From the NCBI RefSeq assembly GCF_021730395.1, contig NC_069364.1:81957501-82021500 (forward strand): a DNA stretch of 64,000 nt, read 5' to 3'. Positions 23,201 to 33,770 of the stretch are shown here, piece after piece (within the stretch, counting starts at the first letter, position 1; each line of letters starts with the position of its first letter). The notes under the pieces were generated by a model. It saw only the letters and a program-made list of their open reading frames with translations. It was not told where the DNA came from and made no database searches. The position numbers and the translations under genes are program-made. Source of the stretch: Mercenaria mercenaria (Eukaryota; Mollusca; Bivalvia; Venerida; Veneridae).

Positions 23201-23314
23201 GATTGATATATGGTTAAAAAAATATTCCAATATTCAAAGGATACATACCGCTGGTCTGGCAGAAGCTGCCAGGATAAAACAGAACATCAAGAAGAGAGCC
23301 GGTTTAAGGTTCAT
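11299..23314 (-). CDS. secreted multi-module acidic/lysine-rich protein encoded by tandemly repeated exon pairs
   Basis: The exons I support, in transcript order, are: 23249-23314 (start, signal peptide), 21375-21629 (C), 19273-19413 (A), 18502-18834 (B), 17394-17558 (A), 16623-16955 (B), 15515-15679 (A), 14744-15076 (B), 13619-13783 (A), 12896-13228 (B), 11676-11798 (A) and 11299-11382 (terminal, stop TAA at 11299-11301). Every boundary is GT-AG and every junction is phase 0, so exons or pairs can be gained, lost or skipped without shifting the frame. All exons together span 831 codons. The N-terminus MNLKPALFLMFCFILAASA is a good signal peptide, so the product should be secreted. The rest alternates charged linkers (KKDGKKGDKKDG, ESESEDSDEKGDKSPKG) with a ~45-residue module carrying two cysteines, of the form LLxxxCExLENG...P[IV]C[ED]D...EFVDSE. 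There are about ten modules. Exon C gives one, each A-B pair gives two (one spans the A/B intron, one lies in B), and the last A plus terminal exon gives one. I recognise no named family; an extracellular structural, matrix or ion-binding role is only a guess from composition. Two B exons (16623-16955 and 14744-15076) have TAA as codon 108 of 111. Read straight through, translation would end after about 427 residues; otherwise those pairs must be skipped. An acceptor-like 'tatttcag' directly precedes the ATG, so a 5' UTR exon may lie upstream. Confidence 0.75.
11676..11798 (-). CDS. last A-type exon (41 codons)
   Basis: Begins FGKKEGKKGDKKGGKKK and ends in the half module DAVDALLNFCNKLDEAVEKG before 'gtaag'. 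It is shorter in the acidic linker than the other A exons (41 against 47-55 codons). The module is completed by the terminal exon 11299-11382 (LPDDIPTELSDIF...GLICDDAQAID, then stop). These two exons are the most diverged of the pairs, which suggests the oldest copy. Confidence 0.7.
11816..11890. repeat. ATC/ATA-type microsatellite
   Basis: Trinucleotide-rich tract (atcatcatcatcatcat and ataataatgatgataat) immediately upstream of the last A exon. Shorter AAT-rich tracts occupy the same intron position next to the other A exons, so the tract predates the duplications. Confidence 0.7.
12896..13783 (-). CDS. A-B exon pair 4 (13619-13783 and 12896-13228)
   Basis: A is 55 codons (FGKKEGKKGDKKVGKKGDKK... 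LENAMEKG) and B is 111 codons (LPDDIPSKLLAIFRAVDPVC... ending TQGSIQT). There is no internal stop. B differs from the three upstream copies at several residues, and its spacing to the next unit (1,848 bp for B, 1,896 bp for A) departs from the 1,879-bp period of the others. It is therefore a somewhat older duplicate. Confidence 0.7.
14744..15679 (-). CDS. A-B exon pair 3 (15515-15679 and 14744-15076), B ends early
   Basis: A is 55 codons and B is 333 bp, with the usual splice sites. Codon 108 of B (14753-14755) is TAA where the pairs at 12.9 and 18.5 kb have a serine codon, so the frame stops four codons before the donor. The intron 3' of B carries a run of 24 G (14506-14529) absent from the sister units. 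Confidence 0.65.
16623..17558 (-). CDS. A-B exon pair 2 (17394-17558 and 16623-16955), B ends early
   Basis: Offset exactly 1,879 bp from pair 3 for both exons and nearly identical to it, including the TAA at codon 108 of B (16632-16634). Shared stop, shared spacing and shared intron sequence mean that one of these two units was copied from the other after the stop arose. Confidence 0.65.
18502..19413 (-). CDS. A-B exon pair 1 (19273-19413 and 18502-18834)
   Basis: A is 47 codons, lacking one KKGDKKDG repeat of the linker relative to its sisters. B is 111 codons with serine at codon 108, hence open to the donor. Both exons lie 1,879 bp from those of pair 2. The downstream intron sequence matches pairs 2 and 3; upstream of A the similarity fades, marking the edge of the recent duplication. 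Confidence 0.7.
20255..20795 (-). mobile_element. Helentron-like element in intron between exons C and A
   Basis: Read on the minus strand it starts TTTTTTTACGCCCGAAGGG, has 'cgtctgtccgtccg', then ~120-bp units with 'atgtgctctgcatgtcgt' and 'tgacctttgaccc'. It ends in GCGGTGCTCTTGTTTTG. The ORFs on both strands at 20092-20451 lie in it and are not genes. Confidence 0.5.
21375..21629 (-). CDS. exon C, first single-module exon (85 codons)
   Basis: After acceptor 'tatgaacag' the exon reads KNENGNDEGKGDKGGKTQKR. It then carries one module with cysteines in 'KLCDGLENGDIANTDP' and 'LEPVCDDLLEFVDS', followed by a Gly/Asn/Asp tail ending SASIQN before 'gtaag'. It equals the second half of a B exon fused to a distinct linker, so it is probably the ancestral module exon. 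Confidence 0.7.
22113..22262. mobile_element. partial copy of a palindromic MITE
   Basis: Begins GCACCATGAGAAAACCAACATAGTG like the element at 22473 and shares its inner palindrome: 'catgctgttcgctaacggtttctc' faces 'gcgaacagcatggatcctgacc'. The mirrored right end is missing. Confidence 0.5.
22473..22690. mobile_element. palindromic MITE with ~30-bp terminal inverted repeats
   Basis: The left end GCACCATGAGAAAACCAACA and the right end, which inverts to GCCATGAGAATACCAACATA, bracket inner inverted copies of 'gatccatgctgttcgc'. It is non-coding. It lies in the large first intron of the repeated-exon gene. Confidence 0.6.
23249..23314 (-). CDS. signal-peptide exon (22 codons)
   Basis: ATG at 23312-23314. 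The peptide MNLKPALFLMFCFILAASA then RPA has a basic n-region, hydrophobic core and small residues at the likely cleavage site. The donor is 'GCG|gtatgt', phase 0, matching the phase of exon C 1.6 kb downstream. The join to exon C is inferred from phase and from the absence of another start. Confidence 0.65.
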
Positions 23315-24690
23315 CTGAAATACGTATATAAGATTTACAACACAGACGAAGAACTACAAATGAATATAGTTAACAGTAAAATCTATGAAATGTCAAACAA
23401 TAAAAAATACTTAAAATGATCTGTTGTAACGTGTGACGTTTTTACCATATCTTTAAAATTATGAAGGTTATATTTTGGAAGTGTGAAACAATATTTCAAG
23501 AGGAAAATATGTTCACAATGTTCAAACTATCACTAAAATCGAAATGTATTATAACTGATACTCGTTTTCTTCATTTTACAACTATAGCCCTTTTTCTACT
23601 TAAACATACACACAAAAAAAAAATAAACACAAAAAAAATCAGAAACATATATTTTAATTCATGGATAAAAAAATGTGTATTATAATAAGGAAAGAAAATC
23701 AAAATAAATACGAAATCAAGACTTTATTCAGCTGCTACACCTAACAGCGTAGATTCAAATGGTTAATATTAATATTTCGCAATAATAGCACTTAAAATAA
23801 AATTAATATTTATACGTGTAACAGATGGAAATGAAGCGTTCATTCTAACTGTCACATTGCATATAGCATTTTTAAGTCTTTTGTGACCTTGTTAAGAAAG
23901 AAGTGTGTCAAATTTTTAACCGTTTACGTGAATAAAATTATTTCATTCCATTTTTCGATTTTGTTGAAAACTGAAAGTTATCTACAACATATTTTTCTAA
24001 AATAATAATAATTAGAACAATAATAATAATAAAAATAACGCATTGAAGAATTTTTAACAGATTTCCTTGTAGGCTACTAACTAACCTTTCTGCGTGTCTA
24101 CCACAGTAAATAATTTCCAAACCAAAAATAAAGCATTACCTTTCTATAAAATTAATGACTATACAGTATAGTTGTTTCCGAAACGCTCCTTTCATCAAAG
24201 GAAAAATGGCCACATTAAATAATGACAATTAATAATAATCATTATAATAAGCTTTATAATTATTTTGTCTCCAGGCTGTTGACAGTATTCAAATGTTATA
24301 ACTTAAATTGTTACCATAAAACTTAAAGACTAGTGCAATTTTCTAAATTGGCCCCTTGAGCTTTTGACCATTATTTGACACTGACCAAAATAATTCGAAA
24401 CATCCAGTTCACGGTATCGAAACACGACAACAAAATAATGGCTTTAAAGCCTCAAACATAAAATTTGCGATTTTATAGCGTGATTTCATACTTAGATAGC
24501 GGACAATGTATTGACCTGCATAATATTTCTATACTAATAGTGTTCTGACCAATAACTTTATCAGAATATTTTGTAGCACTTTTTGTTTAGTTATGTATGT
24601 GAAGAAACGCGGCAAAGTTAATTCGGAGAACGTATAACAAAATGCTAAAGTACAATACAGATTGCATAGCAGATACATTACCCGATTCAG
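23315..24690. other. AT-rich upstream flank of the repeated-exon gene
   Basis: No recognisable exon. A minus-strand CTTATATAC lies only ~10-20 nt from the ATG, too close to act as a TATA box for this start. The promoter or a 5' UTR exon must lie further right, but nothing decisive is visible. Confidence 0.35.
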
Positions 24691-24694
24691 AAGC

Positions 24695-24790
24695 CCACTC
24701 GATTGCAGGAGGTCGTGGGTTCGCTCTCTCCTCGCATCGTACCAAAGACGCGAGAATCCCTTGACTGGCACACAGCGCTAAAAGGGAAAC
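24695..24790 (+). mobile_element. tRNA-derived SINE head, truncated
   Basis: B-box-like 'gtcgtgggttcgctctc' is followed by 'cgtaccaaagacgcgag', a core shared with the inverted SINE at 29024-29120. It runs straight into the minisatellite. Confidence 0.45.
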
Positions 24791-27700
24791 TGGCTTCTCT
24801 TCTGTCATACCCGTTTGGTGATGGATACCATCAGAAACTGGATTCTCTTTTCTCATATCCTTGCCATCCGAAACTGTCTTCTCGTCTCTCATACCCTTGC
24901 GGTGATGGATATCACAGGAAAATGGCTCTCTTTACCAATATCTTTATGGTGATATAAATCATCAGAAACTGGCTCCTTTTGTCTCATAGCCTTGGGGCGA
25001 TGGATATCATCAAACACTAGCTTCTCTTCTTTCATACCCTTGTGGTACATCCAAGAACTTGCTTCTTTTCTCTCAAACCCTTGTGGCACATCCAAAATCT
25101 AGCTTCTCTTCTCTCATACCCAAATGGTACATCCTATGGTACATCCAAAAACTAGCTTTTCTTCCCTAATAGCCTTGTGGTACATCCAAAAACTAGCTTC
25201 TATTCTCTCATTCTCTCATACTCATGTGGTACATCCAAAATCTAGCTTCTCTACTCTCATACCCATATGGTATATCCAAACACTAGCTTTTCTTCTCTCA
25301 TACCCTTGTGGTACATCCAAAAGCTAGCTTCTCTTCTCTCATACCCTTGTGCTGCAACAAGGGTACATCCAAAAAGCTAGCTTCTCTCCTCTCATACCCT
25401 TGTGGTACATCCAAAAACTAGCTTCTCTTCTCTCATAACCTTGTGCTACAACAAGGGTACATCCAAAAGCTAGCTTCTCTCCTCTCATACCCTTGTGGTA
25501 CATCCAAACACTAGCTTCTCTTCCCTAATACCCTTGTGGTACATCCAAAAACCAGCTTCTCTTCCCTAATACCCTTGTGGTACATCCAAAAACTAGCTTC
25601 TCTTCCCTAATACCCTTGCGGTACATCCAAAAACTGGCTTCTCTTCTCTCATACCTATATGGTATATCCAAAAACTAGCTTCTCTTCTCTCCTACCCTTG
25701 TGGTACATCCAAAAACTAGCTTCTCTCCTCTCATACCCTTGTGCTACAACAAGGGTACATCCAAAAGCTAGCTTCTCGCCTCTCATACCCTTGTGGTACA
25801 TCCAAAAACTAGCTTCTCTTCTCTCATACCCTTGTGCTACAACAAGGGTACATGCAAAAGCTAGCTTCTCTCCTCTCATACCCTTGTGGCACATCCAAAC
25901 ACTAGCTTCTCTTTTCTCATACCCTTGTGGTACATCCAAAAACTAGCTTCTCTTCTCTCCTACCCTTGTGGTACATCCAAAAACTAGCTTCTCTTCTCTC
26001 ATACCCTTGTGCTACAACAAGGGTACATCCAAAAGCTAGCTTCTCTCCTCTCATACCCTTCTGGTACATCCAAACACTAGCTTCTCTTCTCTCATACCCT
26101 TGTGCTACAACAAGGCTACATCCAAAAGCTAGCTTCTCTCCTCTCATACCCTTGTGGTACATCCAAACACTAGCTTCTCTTTTCTCATACCCTTGTGGAA
26201 CATCCAAAAACTAGCTTCTCTTCTCTCATACCCATGTGGTACATCCGATGGTACATCCAAAACTAGCATCTCTTCTCTCATACCCTTGTGGTACATCAAA
26301 AAAACTAGCTTCACTTCTCTCATACTCTTATTGTTTATCTAAAAAGTAGCTTCTCTTCTCTCATACCCTTGTGGTACATCCAAACACCAGCTTCTCTTCT
26401 CTCATACCGTTGTTGTACATCCAAACACTAGCTTCTCTTCTCTCATACCCTTGTGGTACATCAAAAAACTAGCTTCACTTCTCTCATACTCTTATTGTAT
26501 ATCTAAAAAGTAGCTTCTCTTCTCTCATACCCTTTTGGTACATCCAAACACTAGCTTCTCTTCTCTCATACCCTTGTGGTACAACAAGGGTACATCCAAA
26601 AACTAGCTTCTCTTCTCTCATACTCTTGTGGTACATCCAAAAAACAAGATTTTCTTTTCTCATACACTTATGGTACAAAAACTAGCTTAGCTTCTCTCCT
26701 CTCATACCCTTGTGGTACATCCAAAAACTAGCTCTATTCTCTCATACCCTTGTGCTACAACAAGGGTACATCCAGAAACTAGCTTTTCTTCTATCATACC
26801 TTTGTGGTACATCCAAACACTAGCTTCTCTTCCCTAATACCCTTGTGGTACATCCAAAAACTAGCTTCTCTTCCCTAATACCCTTGTGGTACATCCAAAA
26901 ACTAGCTTCTCTTCCCTAATACCCTTACGGTACATCCAAAAACTGGCTTCTCTTCTCTCATACCTATATGGTATATCCAAACACTAGCTTCTCTTCTCTC
27001 CTACCCTTGTGGTACATCCAAAAACTAGCTTCTCTCCTCTCATACCCTTGTGCTACAACAAGGGTACATCCAAAAGCTAGCTTCTCTCCTCTCATACCCT
27101 TGTGGTACATCAAAAAACTAGCTTCATTTCTCTCATACTCTTATTGTATATCTAAAAAGTAGCTTCTCTTCTCTCATACCCTTGTGGTACATCCAAACAC
27201 TAGCTTCTCTTCTCTCATACCCTTGTGGTACAACAAGGGTACATCCAAAAACTAGCTTCTATTCTCTCATACTCTTGTGGTACATCCAAAAAACAAGATT
27301 CTCTTTTCTCATACACTTATGGTACAAAAACTAGCTTAGCTTCTCTTCTCTCATACCCTTGTGGTACATCCAAAAACTAGCTCTATTCTCTCATACCCTT
27401 GTGCTACAACAAGGGTACATCCAGAAACTAGCTTTTCTTCTATCATACCTTTGTGGTACATCCAAAAACTAGCTTCTCTTCCCTAATACCCTTGTGGTAC
27501 ATCCAAAAACTAGCTTCTCTTCTCTCATACCTTTGTGTTTTTTCCAAAAACTAGCTTTTTTTCTCATGCCCTTGTGGTACATCCCAAAATTATTATTATT
27601 ATTATACCAGATTTATATAGCGCCCTTTTCATGATCAATTTCACGTTCAAAGGCGCTTTACATAGTTCAAATGCAGCCACACAGGGCGCATAATTCATCC

Positions 27701-29023
27701 TCTGCTAGTACAGACACAGAGCGATCTGAGAGGGAAAGAGTGAGACAAATCCCCAACGACAGAGAGATCAGAAATCAGATACAGGCTTGTCCGGCTAACT
27801 TAGCCTAGCTCGTTGCGAATAGAGAGTCTGGTTCTTTAACGTGCCCAGTGTATAGCACTGATTCACGCAAGGATTGCCTGGGTTCCTGACCAGTACACCT
27901 CTAGTTGGGTGGGAACCACTGAAAAGCGTTTCTGAAAATTCCCGAGTTGCTGCCGGGGATCGAACCCCCGACCTCAGGATTGGAAGGCCAGTGTGCAAAC
28001 CACTGAGCTATCCGTCCACCCAAAAGAAGCTTCTCTTCTCTCATACCCTTATGGTATATCCAAACACTAGCTTCTCTTTTCTCATACCCTTGTGGTACAC
28101 CCAAAAACTATTTTTTCTTCTCTCATACCCGTGTGGTACAACAAGAGTACATCTAAAACCTAGCTTCTCTTCTCTCGTACCCTTATGGTACATCCAAAAG
28201 CTAGCTTCTCTTCTCTCATACCCTTGTGTTTTTTCCAAAAACTAGCTTTTTTCCTCTCATACCCTTGTGGTACATCCAATAACTGGCTTCTCTTTTCTCA
28301 TACCCTTGTGGTACATCCAAAATCTAGCTTCTCTTCTCTCATACCCTTGTGGTACATCTAAAACTAGCTTCTCTTACCTCATACCCTTGTGCTACAACAA
28401 GGGTACATCCATAAGCTAGCTTCTCTTCTCTCATACTCTTATGGTATATCTAAAAAGTATCTTCTCTTCTCTTATACCCCTGTGGTACATCCAAACACTA
28501 GCTTCTCTTCTCTCATACCCTTGTGCTATATACAAAAGCTAGCTTCTCTTTTCTCATACACTTATGGTACAAAAACTAGCTTAGCTTCTCTTCTCTCATA
28601 CCCTTATGGTACATCCAAAAAATAGCTCTATTCTGTCATACCCTTGTGCTACAACAAGGGTACATCCAAAAACTAGCTTCTCTTCTATCATATCCTTGTG
28701 GTACATCCAAAAACTAGTTTCTCTTCCCTAATACCCTTGTGGTACATCCAAAAACTAGCGTCTCTTCTCTCATACCCATGTGGTTCATCCTATGGTACAC
28801 CCAAAATCTAGTTTCTCTTCCCTAATACCCTTGTGGTACATCCAAAAACTAGCTTCTCTTCCCTAATACCATTGCGGTACATCCAAAACCTAGCTTCTCT
28901 CCTCTCATACCCTTGTGGTACATCCAAAAACTAGCTTCTCTTCTCTCATGCCCTTGTGGTACATCCTAAAACTAGCTTCTCTTCTCTCATACCCTTATGG
29001 TATATCCAAACACTAGCTTCTCT
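24791..29023. repeat. 4.2-kb minisatellite, ~41-bp unit
   Basis: About 90-100 units on the consensus 'catacccttgtggtacatcc' plus 'aaaaactagcttctcttctct'. Early units at 24.8-25.0 kb are diverged ('gatggatatcatcagaaactgg'). A longer variant containing ACCCTTGTGCTACAACAAGGGT, a perfect stem of 8 bp, recurs at intervals. Blocks repeat at a higher order, for example ~268-270 bp apart around 25.66 and 25.93 kb, and ~650 bp apart around 26.5 and 27.15 kb. A SINE interrupts it at 27590-28018. ORFs on both strands are by-products. Confidence 0.85.
27590..28018 (-). mobile_element. tRNA-derived SINE inserted in the minisatellite
   Basis: On the minus strand the head has A-box 'gatagctcagtggtttgc' and B-box 'gggggttcgatcccc', a ~300-bp body ending GCGCTATATAAATCTGGTAT, and an (AAT)n tail. 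A 7-bp duplication CCCAAAA flanks it (27583-27589 and 28019-28025), and the minisatellite resumes on each side. It is therefore younger than that part of the array. Confidence 0.75.
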
Positions 29024-29120
29024 ACCATTTTACGTCTTTGGTATGACGCGGCCACGGATCGAACCCATGGTCTCCCGCACTGGAAGCAGGCGCTCTATCT
29101 CTAGGCTATCGAGGCGGTAA
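29024..29120 (-). mobile_element. tRNA-derived SINE head bounding the minisatellite
   Basis: On the minus strand 'cgatagcctagagatagagc' (A-box region) and 'catgggttcgatccg' (B-box), then 'gcgtcataccaaagacgtaa'. It is cut off directly by minisatellite units. It is opposite in orientation to the related piece at 24695-24790. Confidence 0.55.
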
Positions 29121-29424
29121 ATACTGCTAGGTTGAATGTATAACAATATATATAATGAAATGATGCATTACAAAAAAAACACAAGTTATTGCAAACGCAG
29201 TATCATTTTCAAAGCTATTAGATTAATGTACTTGCTTGGATTATTGACCAATTTTGACAGGAATTAGTGTGATCAAAACTCTACTTGCGAGTATCACGAG
29301 GTCAGTTATGACTATACAAGTTAAAATCAATGCTCAACTGTGACCTCATCCGATTTTTTCGATACAAACTATGTATATTTATTGTTAAACTAATGTACCT
29401 TGTAAATCAGAAGTGTATTAATGC

Positions 29425-29745
29425 ATGTTTAAGCATACGGTTTGTCAACATTACCATGGATTTTTCATACTTATATATTTAAAGTCCAAATGCATTTCCT
29501 TGGACGAAGCTATATACAGCGGACGTATAGCAAATTCTCATGAATCTTGTGGTCTCATTGACAGAACATTCCACTCGACTGGCTACAAGAGTTTACATAC
29601 ATCACGCAGTCATGTGAAAAAGGAGCATTTTCGCCGAAGTTGTCAGTGGGAAGAGTGTGTTACGTTTTTTTCCGGAAAGACGTTAGAACCCAGATATTTC
29701 ACACAGATGCTCCGAAAAGATACAGCTGTTAAACCAAATGAATAA
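29425..29745 (+). CDS. hypothetical 106-residue ORF
   Basis: ATG at 29425, 106 codons, stop TAA at 29743-29745. An AATAAA overlaps the stop. The peptide is basic and Cys/His-containing (for example 'HVKKEHFRRSCQWEECV'), has no convincing signal peptide, and matches no family I know. No splice structure or neighbouring exon supports it. It could be a chance ORF. Confidence 0.2.
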   Translation: MFKHTVCQHYHGFFILIYLKSKCISLDEAIYSGRIANSHESCGLIDRTFHSTGYKSLHTSRSHVKKEHFRRSCQWEECVTFFSGKTLEPRYFTQMLRKDTAVKPNE

Positions 29746-30516
29746 AGCTTAAGTTTATTCACAAACAAAGACATTTGCGTAAAAGTTTGGAAAATTTGTT
29801 AGATTTTTCAGGAGTGAATTACTAAAAATATGACGCTTGTATTCAGACCAGAAGTTGTAAATGTAGGCCATGTCCATTCCTTAACAAAACTGCCGAGTTG
29901 AATTGCAAGGACTGGCTTCGTATCAATACAAATAAATGAAAACCTCTACTTACCCATTTACAGGGCGGGGATATTTCTCCAGCGGGCGTGGAATTTGTTG
30001 TAATATTATACCTAACAGTGCATATGGAGAAAGAAAGGTGGGATGGAAATGGTTTGACAGATCGTGGAAACTAATGACACAATTTGACAGGTGGAAAATG
30101 ACTCTTGGCCATATTAAACATGTGCTGTTATTTCTATCTTCAGGTTCGATTTTCTTAAACAGGCTCTTCTATATTGTACCATACAATACAAAATGGCATA
30201 ATTTTACGGCAAAATTGCCCGGGAGCCATTTTAAAACTAGATGTGCCATTATGGCTTGGAGTGGTCTGTAGGACCACATTCGCAACAGATCGCATTTGTA
30301 ACAGGTGTTACAAATGCGATCGCATATATAACAGGTGTTACGAATGAGATCGCATATGTAACAGAAATCAAGCACATTTGTAACAATTTTTGAGACAAAT
30401 GTGATCGATGCCGATTTTTGATGTGTCATCTGATCACATTTGTCACATGTCATTTTCAATCGGAAAAATGAACAAAAAAGTGCATTTTTACATCTGAAAC
30501 ACATTTGTAACATATT

Positions 30517-31468
30517 TTAGCTCACTTGTACGAAGTGACAAAGTAAGCTGTTGTGATCATCTTTTGTACGTCGTCCGTCGTCCGACCGTCCGTCCGTTCA
30601 CATTTTTCTTGTAAATACGATAAAGACAACATTATTTTATTATTTGATTTTGACAAAACTTGCACAAACTTATATATACCTATGATATCTCGGTTCTTTT
30701 CAAAAACCAACCATATCACCTTATTCGTCTTAGAGTTATAGTCCCAGAGATGGCAATAATTACTGATTTTAGCTTTGTGAACGCGATAGAGACCATATTT
30801 TTTGTTTATTTTGACTTAACTTGCACACAACTTATATATCTATAAGATCTCGGTTCCTTTCAAAAACACTCGCATTGCATCATTTGACTTGGAAATACGG
30901 CCCCTGAATTGGCAATTTTGAAAACAATACTGTTTTTATCCTTGTCAACACAATGGAGACTACATTTGTTATTTAATTTTTATTAAACTTATGAACGATC
31001 TCACTTCCTTTAATAACGGCCATATCGCGCCATTCGTCTCGGAGTTATGGCTGAAATGGCAAAATTTGCTTATTTTAGTCTTGTGAAGACAATAGAGAGA
31101 GAGACCATATTTATTATTTCATTTTGACCAAACTTGTATAGAAGTTATATATCTATAATATCTCGGTTCCTTGCGAAAACCAGCTATATAGCACCATTTG
31201 TCCTGGAGTTATGGTTCTTAAAATGACAAAATTTGTTGACTTTAGCATTGTTAACATGACAGAGATCACATTTGTTATTTGATTTTGACCAGACTTGCAT
31301 TGAAATATTATATTATTAAAGTCTGGCTTTTTTCTTCGAAGAGCAGCCACATCAGACTATTTGTCTTAGAGTTAGGGCCCCTGAAATGGCAAATATCGCA
31401 GATTTAATAACATGTATAATGTAGTATTACTCATGTGAGCGATAGTGGGTCATGACGACCCTCTTGTT
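30517..31468 (+). mobile_element. Helentron-like element, ~170-bp core units
   Basis: The left end TTAGCTCACTTGTACGAAGTGAC is followed by 'gtcgtccgaccgtccgtccg'. The right end has CATGTGAGCG, then the hairpin GGGTC...GACCC and TCTTGTT. About five units are marked by 'atctcggttcctt' and 'ttttgacc/aaacttg'. It resembles the family at 8129-10891 at its ends but not in its core. Confidence 0.55.
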
Positions 31469-33770
31469 GATTAGAGGGATATTTCCGGTCAGGTTAATAT
31501 CTTGTTACAGGTTTGTTATCTGGCAATTAAACTTGGCAAGAATACAGTTATCATGACTGGTCTGTTCATAGTACCATGGTACTACATGTACATATCACTT
31601 ATAAATTTCCCATATCGGTTTTGGTTTGTAAGATTTCATTTTTACTAAATGCATATGAATATGTATGATTAAAGGGGAAGATGCACACCACAAGCAATCC
31701 CTGTTCAACTTTTATAATCGGTAAATCGCTTGCTGATTGCTTCAACAACAAATAAAATGCACTAAAATCAAGATCAAGGCATTCTCAGCTAACACAGAAG
31801 TCTTGTAAAAGCTTGTTTCCGTAGAACACCGTGTATATATACATTTATGTATACTTTAAAATAGTGACTAGCTTGGCTATTCTTAGACTGCTCATGGCTA
31901 TTGTTCTGATCCTGGTGTCGTCGGCGTCCGCGGGTTCGCTTCAAGATAGGTTTTTCGTTTTCGTTTTGTTTATCTTTGTCAATTCGCATTGCATTAAACA
32001 TCAAAAATAAAAAACAAACTTAAACTGACGACAATTGATACATCAAATGAAATATGTCCCATTTAAAACCCTGACGTGAACTCTATTGGATTATATTTAA
32101 TAAGAGAGTTTTCTTGCCAGGCCTGGTGTCTGCATTCGGGCCGGAATTTCCAGAGATATTGTGTTTCTCATCCACCCAGTTAAGACTTTACGTGTATCGG
32201 TGCGGTTTACCTGACCCGTAAACGAACGTACGAGTGTAAACTCGTATATGAGCCAGGGTATATTTTCAATTGAAATTAATGGGAAGAACTAACCATCGGC
32301 TAGAGTGTCAAGGGAAGAACGTTCGAGACCGGGTGAAAGCTACTCGTATCTGTTGCGATTTTCGCCTATCGGTGCTGTTTCAAGCTGGGAAGTTGTCAGT
32401 TACTAACAAAGATACTGTTGTACTGATTTTAATATTATTGACATTTTTATTATCTTTATCATCATCATCATCTTCATAATCATCATCATCATCTTGGACT
32501 GGTCCGTTGTAGGATCAATGGTAAGATTATAACTGCCCTAAACTGTATTACCTAAATACTGTTGAAAACAGGCGCTCTGAATCCAATAAACAAACATAAT
32601 ATTCATCAAAACCATTCTACAGGGTGCCAAAAATTTGAGACGTTTGCAGTAATAAGTGTAATATGATCACTACAGATTGTCACTAAATGGTGGTTATTTG
32701 TACCAAAGTATTTGGAAATCTGACTAAAGCGAGTTATGATCTGGACACAAACGTATATATTACAACAAAATAACAAAACAAATCTTAGTTCAAAGCTGTG
32801 ACCTTGATCTTGGATATAGCAACATGGATCATGATCGCAACAAACCTTCTATCCATGCTGATCATTTGTACCAAATAATTTGAAATCTAATTATGCATGG
32901 GCAAGTTATACCAAGGACAAGAACCTATATATAACTGCACGAACGCACAAACTCCGCTATTTCACGGCGGGATTATAATAAAAGAAGGCCTATTACCTCT
33001 GAGGCGGGCTCAGTGGGGTGAGGGTAATAAAGAATAGAGTGTAATTTCTTAAAATCTCATAGACATTAGTCTGCAGCACAAGATCGGACCCTAGACTTAA
33101 GGCTAACGACTCCGTCCATGACAAGTTATATATAATTTGTCCCACGACATAGCAACTTTCTGTTTCTCACCCAACTTGAAACAGCAGTCTGGATAACGAA
33201 AGATAGCTACACATGTTGACGCCACCGGGTTCAAACTAGTGACCTGACCCTGTATGTCTACATTTCAGCTAGTCGAGGTAACAGTAGAAGTAGCTGAAGT
33301 TGTAATCATATTATAGTGGTAGTGGCAGTGGATGCAGAAATGATTATAAGAACTGAGCCACGTCACGGGCATTCGGACATTTTCGTGATTTTCCGGAAAG
33401 TCTATATTCAGGCTGACCTGTGCATTTATACACCTGAATTAGGGTCAGAAAATTCCATATTCAGGTAGAATAAGCCTTCTTTGAAATAACAGCGAACGGT
33501 GTGTTCCCGTGATCGGACTGCGTGGATGTACAGGCTGATCTGGGCCTGATTTGGGCCCACAATGGTTGCAAAGCCTCTAAGATTCCCGAAGGCCCATTTT
33601 CTCATGATGCAGCTCAAATAATTTATGACGTCGATGACAACGAACTTGTGATGGTGCTTATGGCAGTCATTTAATGATGTTGCGATGGCAACCGACTGAT
33701 TGAACATTTGCAGTATAAAACTCAACATGATACATATGTGCTTCTCATGTCAACCCCCATGTTGGACAAA
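31469..33770. other. no gene seen; contains ATC microsatellite
   Basis: Apart from an (ATC)n-type tract at about 32446-32494 I see no exon, no conserved motif and no ORF above ~70 codons that I would support. A 100-codon minus ORF at 33426-33728 has no splice context. Confidence 0.4.

Noticed and set aside
24703-28625. Many ORFs of 60-120 codons on both strands with peptides such as MYHKGMREEKL
   Set aside because: They follow the 41-bp minisatellite (three units restore frame), appear on both strands and lack gene structure.
24791-29023. CRISPR-like array
   Set aside because: Units are contiguous with no unique spacers, and the sequence is clearly metazoan.
30169-30513. 114-codon minus ORF with CYICDRICNTCYKCD type cysteine repeats resembling zinc motifs
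   Set aside because: The cysteines arise from the GTTACAAATGCGATCGCAT repeats at the end of a TIR element; no conserved domain spacing or splice context.
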